In this document: positions 44,023 to 53,521 of the stretch, in pieces | How positions within the stretch are numbered: the stretch's first letter is position 1 | How the letters are laid out: each line of letters starts with the position of its first letter | Assembly: GCA_020634235.1 (NCBI GenBank) | Contig: JACKCB010000001.1 | Location: 868,001 to 932,000 of the forward strand | Direction: 5' to 3' | Length of the DNA: 64,000 nucleotides | Source of the DNA: Ardenticatenaceae bacterium | GTDB lineage: Bacteria > Chloroflexota > Anaerolineae > Promineifilales > Promineifilaceae | Translations under genes and position numbers: made by a program | The notes under the pieces: generated by a model | What the model was told of the DNA's origin: nothing | Databases searched by the model: none | What the model saw: the letters and a program-made list of their open reading frames with translations, nothing else

Positions 44023-44080
44023 CAACCACCTCACCACGTAACCGGCCGGTCAGCCGGCTGCCCATCAAGGAGATTTGCCT

Positions 44081-45508
44081 GTGACCCAAACATCCCCACC
44101 CGCCGAAGAGATTCTGCAAACCGCCAACACCCTGCGCTGGCAGGTCGGCCGGGAGTTCCACGAGCAGTTGATGGAAGATATCTACACCGAGGCGGCGCGG
44201 CTGGCCGACCGGGCTGTCACCCGGCCGGGAGCACCACCCCGCTTCGACCTCGACCGCGCCATCGACCGCCTGGTCACCAGTCGCCGTTGGGGCCTGCCCA
44301 TCATGCTGCTCCTCTTCACCCTCGTCTTCTGGCTCACCATCTCCGGCGCCAACTACCCCTCCCAACTCCTCGCCAACCTGCTCATCGGCCAGGTCTACCC
44401 CGCCCTGCACCAACTGGCCGACGCCGCCAACCTGCCCTGGTGGCTCAGCGGCCTGCTCATCGACGGCATGTACCTGGCCACCGCCTGGGTCGTCAGCGTC
44501 ATGCTGCCCCCCATGGCCATCTTCTTCCCCCTCTTCACCCTATTGGAGGATTTTGGCTACCTGCCCCGCGTCGCCTTCAACCTGGACAACATCTTCAAGA
44601 AGTCCGGTGCCCACGGCCGGCAAGCCCTAAGCATGATGATGGGCTTTGGCTGCAATGCCGCCGGGGTCGTAGCCACACGCGTCATCGACAGCCCGCGCGA
44701 ACGGCTCATCGCCATCATCACCAACAACTTCGCCCTCTGCAACGGCCGCTGGCCCACCCAAATCCTCATCGCCACCATCTTCATCGGCGGGCTGGTGCCC
44801 GCCTACCTGGCCGGCCTCATCTCCGCCCTGGCCGTGGTGAGCATTGCCCTGCTGGGCGTGCTGCTCACCTTCGCCTTCTCCTGGGGCCTCTCCCGCTCCA
44901 TCCTCAAGGGCGAAGTCTCCACCTTCAGCCTGGAACTGCCCCCCTACCGGCCGCCGCGCATCTGGCAAACCATCTACACCTCCATGATAGACCGCACCCT
45001 GTTCGTTTTGTGGCGGGCCGTCGTCTTTGCCCTCCCGGCCGGGGCCATCATCTGGCTCATTGCCAACATCCACATCGGCGGCACTACCGTAGCCGAATAC
45101 CTCATCAACTTCCTCAACCCCCTGGGCGTCCTCCTGGGCCTCAACGGCATCATCCTCGTCGCCTACATCGTGGCCATCCCCGCCAACGAAATCGTCATCC
45201 CCACCATCCTCATGCTCACCGTCCTCGTCACCGGCCTGAGCGACCTCGGCCAGGGCGCGGGCGTCATGTTCACCCTAGACAACAGCGCCGACCTGGCCAC
45301 CCTCTTCCAGGCCGGCGGCTGGACCCTGCTCACCGCCGTCAACCTCATGCTCTTCAGCCTCATCCACAACCCATGCAGCACCACCATCTACACCATCTAC
45401 AAAGAAACCGGCAGCCGCCGCTGGACCGCCATCGCAGCCTTGCTGCCCCTGGCCTCCGGCTTCCTCGTCACCTTCGTCGTCGCCCTCATCTGGCGGCTCT
45501 TTAGCTAA
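44081..45508 (+). CDS. feoB: FeoB C-terminal ferrous iron permease (separate subunit)
   Basis: A 475-residue membrane protein with about eight helices. Gate motifs are recognisable: YLPRVAFNLDNIFKKSGAHG, MMMGFGCNAAGV and a second repeat LNGIILVAYIVAIPANEIVIP. It forms the ferrous iron channel of FeoB. The GTG start at 44081 has AAGGAG eight bases upstream, which argues against a frameshift and for a real separate gene. It lies 58 bases after the GTPase gene. Confidence 0.93.
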   Translation: MTQTSPPAEEILQTANTLRWQVGREFHEQLMEDIYTEAARLADRAVTRPGAPPRFDLDRAIDRLVTSRRWGLPIMLLLFTLVFWLTISGANYPSQLLANLLIGQVYPALHQLADAANLPWWLSGLLIDGMYLATAWVVSVMLPPMAIFFPLFTLLEDFGYLPRVAFNLDNIFKKSGAHGRQALSMMMGFGCNAAGVVATRVIDSPRERLIAIITNNFALCNGRWPTQILIATIFIGGLVPAYLAGLISALAVVSIALLGVLLTFAFSWGLSRSILKGEVSTFSLELPPYRPPRIWQTIYTSMIDRTLFVLWRAVVFALPAGAIIWLIANIHIGGTTVAEYLINFLNPLGVLLGLNGIILVAYIVAIPANEIVIPTILMLTVLVTGLSDLGQGAGVMFTLDNSADLATLFQAGGWTLLTAVNLMLFSLIHNPCSTTIYTIYKETGSRRWTAIAALLPLASGFLVTFVVALIWRLFS

Positions 45509-45625
45509 AAATCCGCATACACTGCCACTCTCCCACCCCACAACATAAGCATCCGCTAAGGCAGCAAAGCCCTCGTTTGCCCAATTACCCGGCGCTAAGT
45601 CATAATACCCACGACGTAACTCTTC

Positions 45626-45687
45626 AGACCTGACAGATTTCTCACGCAAGGCACGAATCAAGCATTGGTGAAAAATCTGTCAGGTCT
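45626..45687. terminator. Long inverted repeat after the iron operon
   Basis: AGACCTGACAGATTTCTCAC (45626-45645) pairs with its complement at 45668-45687 with one mismatch, around 22 bases. It may terminate the feo transcript; there is no long T-run. Confidence 0.55.
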
Positions 45688-45704
45688 CGCTTACCACGAG
45701 GCTC

Positions 45705-47594
45705 ATGTCGTTTCTCACGCCGATCTTCCTGCTGCTGGGCCTGCTGGCCGCACCCATCCTCATCCTCTACATGCTCCGCCTGCGCCGGCGCGAGATGCTG
45801 GTCAGCAGCACCCTGCTCTGGCAAAAGCTGCTGCGCGACCGGGAAGCCAACGCACCCTGGCAAAAACTGCGCCGCAATCTGCTGCTGCTGCTGCAACTGC
45901 TCATCCTGGCCGCGCTAGTCCTGGCCCTGGCCCGCCCCTTCATCCCCGTACCCTCAGTCGTCAGCGGCAGCGTCGTTATCCTGCTCGATGGCTCCGCCTC
46001 CATGCAGGCCACCGACGTTACCCCAACCCGCTTCGCCGCCGCCCAGGCCGAGGTCAACCGCTGGATTAGCGACTTGGGCGCCGGCCACCAGATGACGCTC
46101 ATCCTGGCCGGCCCCACCCCCACCGTGCTGGCCCCGGCCACCGCCGACCGCAATTTGCTGCGCCAGGCGGTCGCCGCCGCCCAACCCGCCCCGGCCGGGA
46201 CCGATTGGGCCGCCGCCTTAGCCCTGGCCGCCGGTGCGGCCCAGGGCGCGCGCAACGCCCGCATCGTCATCGTCTCCGACGGCGGCCTGCCCAGCAATTT
46301 GCCCCCCCTGCCCGCCGAAACCATCTACATCCCCATCGGCAGCAGCGCCGAAAACCTGGCCATCAGCGCCCTGGCCACCCGCGACACCCCCGACGGCCCC
46401 CAACTCTTCGCCAGCGTGGCCAACCACGGCACCCTCAACCAGGAGGCCCTCTTCAGCCTCAGTCTGGGCGAGACCCTGTTCGATTCGCGCCGCATCAGCA
46501 TCCCGGCCGGGCAAACCACCAACCTCACCTGGACCCTGCCCAACACCCTGGCCGGCCCCCTCACCGCCCGCCTCAGCGACCAGAGCCAGGACAACCTCCC
46601 CCTGGACGACGTCGCCTGGGCCGTTCACGAAGGCGGCGTCAGCAACCGCGCCCTGCTGGTTACCCCCGGCAACCTCTTCCTGGAACAAATCTACGGCGTC
46701 CTGCCCGGCATCCAGGCCTTCAAAGCCCCGCCCGACACCGACCTGGCCGCCCCCGACGCCGAGCCATTCGACCTCTACGTCCTCGACAGCGTCCCCCTCC
46801 CCGACCCCCTCCCGGCCGGGGACCTGCTCATCATCAACCCCCAGCCCGGCAGCAGCCCCGCCAGCACCGCCGGCAGCCTGCTGGCCGTCACCGGCACCTT
46901 CTCCAACACCACCGTCACCGGCCTGGCCAACAGCCCCCTGCTGCAATTTGTAGACTGGAGCGGCGTCCACATCCAGCAGGCCCAAAGCGTCTCCGCCCCC
47001 TGGGCCCAAGCCATCGTCAGCGCCGCCGGCGGGCCGCTGCTGCTGGCCGGCGAGCGCGGCGGCCAGCGCATCGCCATCCTCACCTTCCAGCTCCAGGCCT
47101 CCGATCTGCCCCTGCAAATTGCATTTCCGGTGCTTATGGCTAATATTACGAGCTGGCTAAGCCCCGGCCGGGCCTTCGACATCCCGGCCAGTTTACAATC
47201 GGGTGACCCGGTGAGCATAACGCCAGGGGCGAGCACCACCTCCGTTCTGGTAGACAAACCTGACGGCACCACCTGGTCTGCCGAGGTGGGCGAGGAGCAG
47301 ATCATCTTCTCCGAAACCGACCAACCAGGCCTATACACGGTGCGCCTGCGCGACGCCACTGGCGACGTCCCGGCCGGGCAGTTTGCCGTCAACCTGTTTG
47401 CCCCGGCCGAGTCCGCCATCCGGCCCGCCCCCGTCATCCGCCTGGGACAGCAAGAACTGGCCCAGGACAACCAGGCCGACATTGGCCAGCGCGAACTATG
47501 GCCCTGGCTGCTTGCCCTGGCCATCCTCGTCCTCGTCGTCGAGTGGTGGGTCCATTTTCGTGGTGTTCGCCTGCCCCGGCCGGGAAAAATCTAA
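45705..47594 (+). CDS. BatA/VWA-domain membrane protein
   Basis: A 629-residue protein. Two N-terminal helices (about residues 7-25 and 58-76) flank the BatA-type segment ending LALARPFIP. A von Willebrand A domain at about 90-240 has the metal site DGSAS at 95-99. A long beta-rich middle and a C-terminal helix at about 600-620 with a basic tail follow. Related proteins appear with MoxR ATPases in envelope stress systems, but no MoxR gene is adjacent. Role is unknown. Confidence 0.83.
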   Translation: MSFLTPIFLLLGLLAAPILILYMLRLRRREMLVSSTLLWQKLLRDREANAPWQKLRRNLLLLLQLLILAALVLALARPFIPVPSVVSGSVVILLDGSASMQATDVTPTRFAAAQAEVNRWISDLGAGHQMTLILAGPTPTVLAPATADRNLLRQAVAAAQPAPAGTDWAAALALAAGAAQGARNARIVIVSDGGLPSNLPPLPAETIYIPIGSSAENLAISALATRDTPDGPQLFASVANHGTLNQEALFSLSLGETLFDSRRISIPAGQTTNLTWTLPNTLAGPLTARLSDQSQDNLPLDDVAWAVHEGGVSNRALLVTPGNLFLEQIYGVLPGIQAFKAPPDTDLAAPDAEPFDLYVLDSVPLPDPLPAGDLLIINPQPGSSPASTAGSLLAVTGTFSNTTVTGLANSPLLQFVDWSGVHIQQAQSVSAPWAQAIVSAAGGPLLLAGERGGQRIAILTFQLQASDLPLQIAFPVLMANITSWLSPGRAFDIPASLQSGDPVSITPGASTTSVLVDKPDGTTWSAEVGEEQIIFSETDQPGLYTVRLRDATGDVPAGQFAVNLFAPAESAIRPAPVIRLGQQELAQDNQADIGQRELWPWLLALAILVLVVEWWVHFRGVRLPRPGKI

Positions 47595-47692
47595 CACCTT
47601 GTCAAAATTCATCCAACGCGTCGCCACGCATTCCATCTCGCGCCGCGCCTGGTCTCGCCCTCAAGCGAAACCCTAGCTCCGGAAGCCAGTCT

Positions 47693-48583
47693 GTGGATCA
47701 TTACACACCAGGCCAGCCAACCAAAACCAGGCCACAGCCTGCCCATCCCCACCCTGGGCTGCTGCTGCTCCTGCTGCTCCTCAGCCTGGGGCTGGCCGGC
47801 TGCCTGGGACGTGGCCAATTCGGTCCGCTGCGCGCCACCGCCACCCCACGCGGCGATTTCAGCAAAAGCCCCATCACCGTAACCATGAGCCAGCTCGCCG
47901 CCGACCCCTACACCTTTCGCGACCAACTGGTGCAGGTCAGCGGCACCTTCGCCCCCCCCACCATGCCGGCCTGCAGCACACCTTACCAGCGCGGCCCGGC
48001 CGTCCGCTGGACGCTGGCCGCCGACAATCTGCTGCTGGAAGTCGCCGGCTACAACGCAATCTGGCCCCGCCTGCCAGAAGATCTGCCCATGACCGTCGTC
48101 GGTATCTTCCGCCGCTACACCGGCCCGCTGGGCTGCGGCAAACGACCGCCCACCGAAACTATCTGGTATTTGCAGGCCCTGCACATCGTCTCACCCAATC
48201 CGCTGCCGCTGGCCGGGCCGCCGCAGCCCACCGCGGGCACGCCCATCGTGCCCCCCACCTTCCCGGCCGGGACCCCCAGCCCCACCCCTGACCAACAAAC
48301 CAGCCCCACCCCAACCCTCACCCTGACCCCCACCGGCACGGCCACCTTGCTGCCCGGTATCACCCCCTCGCCAACCGGCAGCGCCACCCCTACGCCAACC
48401 ACCACGGCCACCATCCCGGCCGGGGCTTCCCCCTCCCCCACCTCCACCCCAACCACCACAGCCACCGGCACACCTGCGCCCACCCTGCCACCGGGCAGCA
48501 CCGCCACACCGCCACCGCCGGGCGCCACCAACACGCCGCCCGGTTACCCTGGCCCCACCAACACCCCCGGCACCTATCCCTAG
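47693..48583 (+). CDS. Lipoprotein with OB-like domain and Pro/Thr-rich tail
   Basis: A 296-residue exported protein. A hydrophobic segment ends LGLAGC, a lipobox. Residues about 55-165 (VTMSQLAADPYTFRDQLVQVSGTF...) look like an OB-fold envelope domain. The final 120 residues are Pro/Thr/Ser repeats such as TPTPTTTATIPAG, probably a wall-spanning spacer. The GTG start at 47693 is chosen since it precedes the signal and follows GGAAG; the frame upstream is low-quality. Function is unknown. Confidence 0.7.
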   Translation: MDHYTPGQPTKTRPQPAHPHPGLLLLLLLLSLGLAGCLGRGQFGPLRATATPRGDFSKSPITVTMSQLAADPYTFRDQLVQVSGTFAPPTMPACSTPYQRGPAVRWTLAADNLLLEVAGYNAIWPRLPEDLPMTVVGIFRRYTGPLGCGKRPPTETIWYLQALHIVSPNPLPLAGPPQPTAGTPIVPPTFPAGTPSPTPDQQTSPTPTLTLTPTGTATLLPGITPSPTGSATPTPTTTATIPAGASPSPTSTPTTTATGTPAPTLPPGSTATPPPPGATNTPPGYPGPTNTPGTYP

Positions 48584-48650
48584 CGACCGTGCAGCCACCC
48601 GCCAGCCAGACCATTTTCACCGGCCGCCACCGGCCATAAGGAGAATTCTC

Positions 48651-49493
48651 TTGCCCGGTTACAACTCGCTGACGCACAAACCATTCATACCCGGAATAAT
48701 CCCCCCGGCCGGGCCGCCGGCCGCCAGTTGGTGGTTCATTTTTCGCAAGTACGCTCTGCTAATCACCCCGCCCTCCGGCCAGGTTGGCGTGCCCCACCTG
48801 CCCCGGCCGGAGGCCCTGGGCCTGGTTCCGCTGCAAGAACATTACCTGGGGCAGTGGGCTGGCGTGCCCTGCTTTGCCGCCGAGGTAGCCGAGACGGCAA
48901 CACCCCCGGCCGGGATGGATTTCCAGAGCCTGCGCGCGCTCTACGGCAGCCTGGATGAGGATCTCTTCTGGCTGGCCGGCCGCGCGGTACAAATTGTGGA
49001 TTGGGACCGCACCCACCACTACTGCGGCCGCTGTGGCAGCCTCACCACGCAGAAGGTGGGGGAGCGGGCCAAGGTATGCCCGCAGTGCAACCTCACTTCC
49101 TACCCCCGCCTCTCGCCCGCCGTTATCATGTCCGTCACCCGTGGCGACCGGATTCTGCTGGCCCGTTCCGGCCGCCACCCGGCCGGGCGCTTCAGCGTGC
49201 TAGCTGGCTTTGTTGAGCCGGGCGAAACCTTAGAGGAATGTGTGATTCGTGAGGTAAAAGAAGAGGTTGGCCTGGATGTCGTCAACGTGCGCTACTTTGG
49301 CAGCCAGCCCTGGCCCTTCCCCAACTCGTTAATGATCGCCTTCACCTGTGAAAGCCCGGCCGGGGAGATCGACCTGCACGACAACGAAATCGTCGAAGCA
49401 GCCTGGTACCCGGCCGGGGCCTTGCCCAACATCCCGCCCCCCATCACCATCTCCCGCCACCTCATCGACGCCTTCGTGCGCTCCGTCCACTAG
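48651..49493 (+). CDS. nudC: NADH pyrophosphatase (NudC type)
   Basis: A 280-residue Nudix hydrolase. A zinc ribbon has CGRCG and CPQC pairs. The Nudix box reads GFVEPGETLEECVIREVKEEVGL-like in order, and the NudC motif SQPWPFP follows it. It cleaves NADH or removes NAD caps from RNA. The start is TTG at 48651, supported by AAGGAG seven bases upstream. Usual length for the family is about 260. Confidence 0.92.
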   Translation: MPGYNSLTHKPFIPGIIPPAGPPAASWWFIFRKYALLITPPSGQVGVPHLPRPEALGLVPLQEHYLGQWAGVPCFAAEVAETATPPAGMDFQSLRALYGSLDEDLFWLAGRAVQIVDWDRTHHYCGRCGSLTTQKVGERAKVCPQCNLTSYPRLSPAVIMSVTRGDRILLARSGRHPAGRFSVLAGFVEPGETLEECVIREVKEEVGLDVVNVRYFGSQPWPFPNSLMIAFTCESPAGEIDLHDNEIVEAAWYPAGALPNIPPPITISRHLIDAFVRSVH

Positions 49494-49572
49494 CCGCCTG
49501 ACGCACCGCGCCATACTTTGGCCGCCGGGCACAGATACGGTAAAATGCCCCATCATGTCACCAGCCTACACG

Positions 49573-49680
49573 CTTAGTGAGCGTCTAAAAACAACTTCCC
49601 TTTTCTGTTTGTAGTAACCGCTTTAGCGGTCTGGGCGGCCAAAGCCGCTACTACAAACTAATTTCTGGACACTCACTTAG
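49573..49680. mobile_element. MITE-like repeat, copy B (single core)
   Basis: 108 bases with ends CTTAGTGAGCGTCTA and TGGACACTCACTTAG, near-perfect inverted repeats. One core GTAGTAACCGCTTTAGCGGT...CCGCTACTAC lies inside. It closely matches copy A at 11696 and lies between nudC and rfbB. Confidence 0.75.
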
Positions 49681-49774
49681 ATTTGGCGTTTGGCGCTGAC
49701 CCCAGCAGCGAGTCGCTTGGCCAACCCTGCGGCACACGCCACCAGCTCCAAACACCGCCTACAAGGAGCAAAAT

Positions 49775-50800
49775 GTGAAAAACATCATGGTCACCGGGGG
49801 TGCCGGTTTCATCGGTGCCAACTTCGTCATCTACATGCTAGAAAAATACCCCCAATACCAGGTCATTGTCTACGACAAGCTGACCTACGCCGGGAATCTG
49901 GACAATTTGCTGCCCGTCTCCGACGAGCCGCGCTACCATTTCGTGCGCGGTGATATCTGCCACCCGCAAACGGTGGCCGCCACCATCGAGAAGTACAACA
50001 TCGACACCATCGTCAATTTCGCCGCCGAAACCCATGTAGACCGCTCCATCATGGACCCGGACGCCTTCATCCAGACCGATGTCTATGGCACCTACGTGCT
50101 GCTAGAGGCGGCCCGCCGCTTCCGGTTGGAACGCTTCCACCAGATTTCAACCGACGAGGTGTATGGCCACATCCCGGCCGGGTATCGCAGCCAGGAAACC
50201 GACAACCTGGCCCCACGCAGCCCCTACGCCGCCAGCAAAGCCAGCGCCGACCTCATGGCCCACGCCTACTTCGTCACCTATGGCCTGCCCGTCACCATCA
50301 CCCGCGGCAGCAACAACATCGGCCCCTACCAATACCCGGAAAAAGTCGTCCCCCTCTTTGCCACCAACGCCATCGACTACCAACCCCTGCCCCTCTACGG
50401 CGACGGCCGGCAAATGCGCGAATACCAGTACGTACTGGACCACTGCGAAGCCATCGATCTCGTTCTGCACCACGGCCAGCTTGGCGAAGTATACAACGTC
50501 GGCACCGCCGAAGAGCTGGAAAATGTAGCCATGGTCAACATCCTGCTGCAAACCCTGGACCGGCCGGGGACCCTCATCAAGCACGTCCGCGACCGGCCGG
50601 GGCACGACCGCCGCTACAGCCTCAACATCGACAAAATCAAAGCCCTGGGCTGGCAGCCCCGCCACACACCCGCCGAAGCCATCGTCAAAACCGCCCACTG
50701 GTACCAGAAAAACGAATGGTGGTGGCGCAAAATCAAAGACGGCGACTTCAAAACCTACTACCAGGCCCAATACGGCGACCGCCTGCAAGAAGCACAATAA
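49775..50800 (+). CDS. rfbB: dTDP-glucose 4,6-dehydratase
   Basis: A 341-residue SDR enzyme. NAD site TGGAGFIG at 7-14, catalytic STDEVYG and YAASKAS (Tyr and Lys), and family segments RGSNNIGPYQYPEK and VLDHCEAIDLV. It makes dTDP-4-keto-6-deoxyglucose for rhamnose or other surface sugars. The start is GTG at 49775 with AAGGAG eight bases upstream; no other rhamnose genes are in view. Confidence 0.95.
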   Translation: MKNIMVTGGAGFIGANFVIYMLEKYPQYQVIVYDKLTYAGNLDNLLPVSDEPRYHFVRGDICHPQTVAATIEKYNIDTIVNFAAETHVDRSIMDPDAFIQTDVYGTYVLLEAARRFRLERFHQISTDEVYGHIPAGYRSQETDNLAPRSPYAASKASADLMAHAYFVTYGLPVTITRGSNNIGPYQYPEKVVPLFATNAIDYQPLPLYGDGRQMREYQYVLDHCEAIDLVLHHGQLGEVYNVGTAEELENVAMVNILLQTLDRPGTLIKHVRDRPGHDRRYSLNIDKIKALGWQPRHTPAEAIVKTAHWYQKNEWWWRKIKDGDFKTYYQAQYGDRLQEAQ

Positions 50801-50871
50801 GCCAATCAGCCCATCAGCTGAAACAGAAGCAAGCTCAAACCGCAACACAACATCCGGAGGCAAAACACACA

Positions 50872-52011
50872 ATGAGTGACCCCACCAAAGGCCTGGCCGG
50901 CGTAACCGCCGCCGACTCCTCCCTCAGTCTCGTCGACGGCCAGATTGGCAAGCTGATCTACCGTGGCTACAACATCATGGACCTCGGCGAACAAGCCAGC
51001 TTCGAAGAAGTTATCTATCTACTCTGGAACGGCAAACTGCCCAACCGCGCCCAGCTCGATGCCTTCAAAGCTGCCCTCGTTGCCAAGCGCGCCCTGCCCG
51101 CGCCCGTACTCAAGACCATGCACATCTTCCCCCACGAAGCCCACCCCATGGCCGTCCTGCGCACCATCGTCAGCGGCCTGGGCCTCATCGACCCCAGCGC
51201 CGACGACATCAGCCTGGAAGGGGCGCGCAAAAAAGCCCTGCTGCTTACCGCCGTCTTCCCCACCATCATCGCCGCCTGGGAACGCATTCGCCGCGATAAA
51301 GAGCCAATCGAGCCACGCGCCGACCTGGGCCACGCCGCCAACTTCCTCTACATGCTCAACGGCCAGGAACCCAACCCCGACGCCGTCAAAGCCCTGGACG
51401 CCTACCTGGTGCTGCTGGCCGATCACGGCTTCAACGCCTCCACCTTCGCCGCCCGGGTCACCACCGGCACACTGGCCGATGTCTACTCGGCCATCACCAG
51501 CGGCATTGGCACCCTCAAAGGTGCCGCCCACGGTGGTGCCAACCAAAAAGCCATGGAGCAGTTCATCGACGCCGCCCAGCGGGGCGACGTGAGCGCCTGG
51601 TTCCAAGAAACCATCGCCAGCGGCAAACGGATCATGGGCATTGGCCACCGCGTCTACAAAGTGGAAGACCCACGCGCCAAAATCCTGCGCCCCATGGCCG
51701 AACGGCTGGCCCAAAGCAGCGGCCAGGGGCAATGGTTCGACATCGCCACCCAAATCGAGGTCCTGGCGCGCCAGGATGAGTACTTCATCAGCCGCAACCT
51801 GTACGCCAACGTCGACTACTACTCGGCCGTCGTCCTCTACATGATCAACCTGCCGGTGGACCAATTCACCTGCCTGTTCGCCATGAGCCGCATTGCCGGC
51901 TGGACAGCCCACGTGCTGGAGCAGTTGGCCGATAACCGGCTCATCCGGCCCAAGGCGAACTACGTTGGCCCGGACAACTTGACCTTTGTGCCCCTGGCCG
52001 AACGCCCATAA
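50872..52011 (+). CDS. gltA: Citrate synthase
   Basis: A 379-residue enzyme of the short Gram-positive/archaeal class that condenses acetyl-CoA with oxaloacetate. Catalytic His occur in AAHGGANQ and GIGHRVYK, and Asp/Arg motifs in VEDPRAKIL and FTCLFAMSRIAGW. The N-terminus GLAGVTAADSSLSLVDG...YRGYNIMDL is typical. CGGAGG lies 11 bases before the ATG. A 2-methylcitrate synthase reading cannot be excluded from sequence alone. Confidence 0.94.
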   Translation: MSDPTKGLAGVTAADSSLSLVDGQIGKLIYRGYNIMDLGEQASFEEVIYLLWNGKLPNRAQLDAFKAALVAKRALPAPVLKTMHIFPHEAHPMAVLRTIVSGLGLIDPSADDISLEGARKKALLLTAVFPTIIAAWERIRRDKEPIEPRADLGHAANFLYMLNGQEPNPDAVKALDAYLVLLADHGFNASTFAARVTTGTLADVYSAITSGIGTLKGAAHGGANQKAMEQFIDAAQRGDVSAWFQETIASGKRIMGIGHRVYKVEDPRAKILRPMAERLAQSSGQGQWFDIATQIEVLARQDEYFISRNLYANVDYYSAVVLYMINLPVDQFTCLFAMSRIAGWTAHVLEQLADNRLIRPKANYVGPDNLTFVPLAERP

Positions 52012-52019
52012 TGCTTGAA

Positions 52020-52053
52020 AGCCCCTGAGGGTTCTCAGCAACCCTCAGGGGCT
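52020..52053 (+). terminator. Terminator-like hairpin after gltA
   Basis: AGCCCCTGAGGGTT (52020-52033) pairs perfectly with AACCCTCAGGGGCT (52040-52053) around CTCAGC. It lies eight bases after the citrate synthase stop. No T-run follows. Confidence 0.7.
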
Positions 52054-52160
52054 AAGGGTCCGTCCAAAATCAACTTTGGACTTTCCGTTCGTAGTAACCG
52101 CTTTAGCGGTCTGCACGGCCAAAGCCTTTACTACAAACTTGATTGCGAGCGAATCCTAAG
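52052..52160. mobile_element. MITE-like repeat, copy C
   Basis: About 109 bases with the core CGTAGTAACCGCTTTAGCGGT...CCTTTACTAC. Ends (GCTAAGGGTCCG and GAATCCTAAG) still resemble inverted repeats but differ from copies A and B. It lies between gltA and the first sugar dehydrogenase gene. Confidence 0.65.
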
Positions 52161-52170
52161 TACGTAAGCC

Positions 52171-53520
52171 ATGAAGCGTCAACCAAACTACCTCATTCTC
52201 CTTCTCCTTCTCCTTCTGCCTGTCCTGCTGCTGGCCGCCTGCCAGCGCAGCGATGTCGTGGTTACCCCACCCATCGCCCCGGCCGCGACCCACACCCCGC
52301 CGCCCACCGCCACCCCCCTCCCACCCAGCCCCACCACCCCCCCCACCAGCAGCGCCCCGGCCAGCCCCACACCCCGCGCCACCGCCATCCCCAACACCCC
52401 CACCCCCACACCCACGCCCACAGTCACCCCCACCGCCACCCCCTATCCGGAGGCGGTAAGCAGCGTTAGCCTGCGCCGGGTGGCCAGCGGCTTCTTCAAA
52501 CCCCTCTACCTGACCCACGCCTTCGACGAACGGCTGTTTGTGGTCGAGCAGCATGGCGTCATCAGCATCATTCAGGACGGTCAGCGGCTGGCCACCCCCT
52601 TCCTGGACATTCAAGACCTGGTGAACTCCGCCGAGAATGAGCAGGGGCTGCTTAGCGTCGCTTTCCATCCCGACTACGCCAACAATGGCCGCTTCTTCAT
52701 CAACTACACCCGCGAAGACGGGGCCACGGTCATCGCCCGCTACCAGGTCAGCAGCGACCCCAACCTGGCCAACCCGCGCAGCGCCGAAATTCTGCTAACC
52801 ATTGACCAGCCCTACGCCAACCACAACGGCGGCCTGCTAAAGTTTGGGCCGGATGGCTACCTATACGTTGGCATGGGCGACGGTGGCAGCGCCGACGACC
52901 CTGAAGGCAACGGCCAGAATCCCGGCACCCTGCTGGGCACGCTGCTGCGCATCGACGTAGACAACGGCAACGACGAGGTCGCCTACGCCGTTCCCCCCGA
53001 CAACCCTTTTGCCACGCAGCCCAACTGGCGCGCCGAGATTTGGGCCATTGGCCTGCGCAATCCCTGGCGCTTCAGCTTCGACAGCCTCACCGGCGACCTA
53101 TACATCGCCGATGTGGGCCAGAACACCTATGAAGAGGTGAATTTCACCCCGGCCGGGACGCCCGGCGGCCTCAATTACGGCTGGAACATCATGGAAGCCA
53201 ACCACTGCTTCCTGGACCCCGACTGCAACCCGGCCGGGTTGGTGCGCCCCGTTACCGAATACGACCACAGCGAAGGCTGCTCCGTTACCGGCGGCTATGT
53301 CTACCGCGGCCACCAATACCCCACCCTCTTCGGCAACTACTTCTTCGCCGATTACTGCCAGGGAGACATCTGGAGCCTCGTCCCCCAGCCCGACGGCAGT
53401 TGGCTGCGCACCCGCGTCATCGACACCACCACCGTCATCAGCAGTTTCGGCGAAGGCGCAGACGGCGAGATCTACGTTGTAGACCACGTCGGCGGCGTTG
53501 TCTACCACCTGCAACCATAA
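52171..53520 (+). CDS. PQQ-type glucose/sorbosone dehydrogenase-like lipoprotein
   Basis: A 449-residue exported beta-propeller. The signal ends LAAC (Cys24), followed by a Pro/Thr-rich spacer to about residue 92. The propeller has the GSDH signatures AFHPDYANNGRFFINYT, FGPDGYLYVGMGDGG, GLRNPWRFSFD and DVGQNTYEEV. Characterised relatives oxidise sugars with bound PQQ, but many family members lack proven activity. It is the first of four paralogues in 11 kb. Confidence 0.88.
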   Translation: MKRQPNYLILLLLLLLPVLLLAACQRSDVVVTPPIAPAATHTPPPTATPLPPSPTTPPTSSAPASPTPRATAIPNTPTPTPTPTVTPTATPYPEAVSSVSLRRVASGFFKPLYLTHAFDERLFVVEQHGVISIIQDGQRLATPFLDIQDLVNSAENEQGLLSVAFHPDYANNGRFFINYTREDGATVIARYQVSSDPNLANPRSAEILLTIDQPYANHNGGLLKFGPDGYLYVGMGDGGSADDPEGNGQNPGTLLGTLLRIDVDNGNDEVAYAVPPDNPFATQPNWRAEIWAIGLRNPWRFSFDSLTGDLYIADVGQNTYEEVNFTPAGTPGGLNYGWNIMEANHCFLDPDCNPAGLVRPVTEYDHSEGCSVTGGYVYRGHQYPTLFGNYFFADYCQGDIWSLVPQPDGSWLRTRVIDTTTVISSFGEGADGEIYVVDHVGGVVYHLQP

Positions 53521-53521
53521 G

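Noticed and set aside
44000..44090. Frameshift within a single feoB
   Set aside because: The permease part has its own AAGGAG and GTG, and the GTPase ends at a normal stop 58 bases before it.
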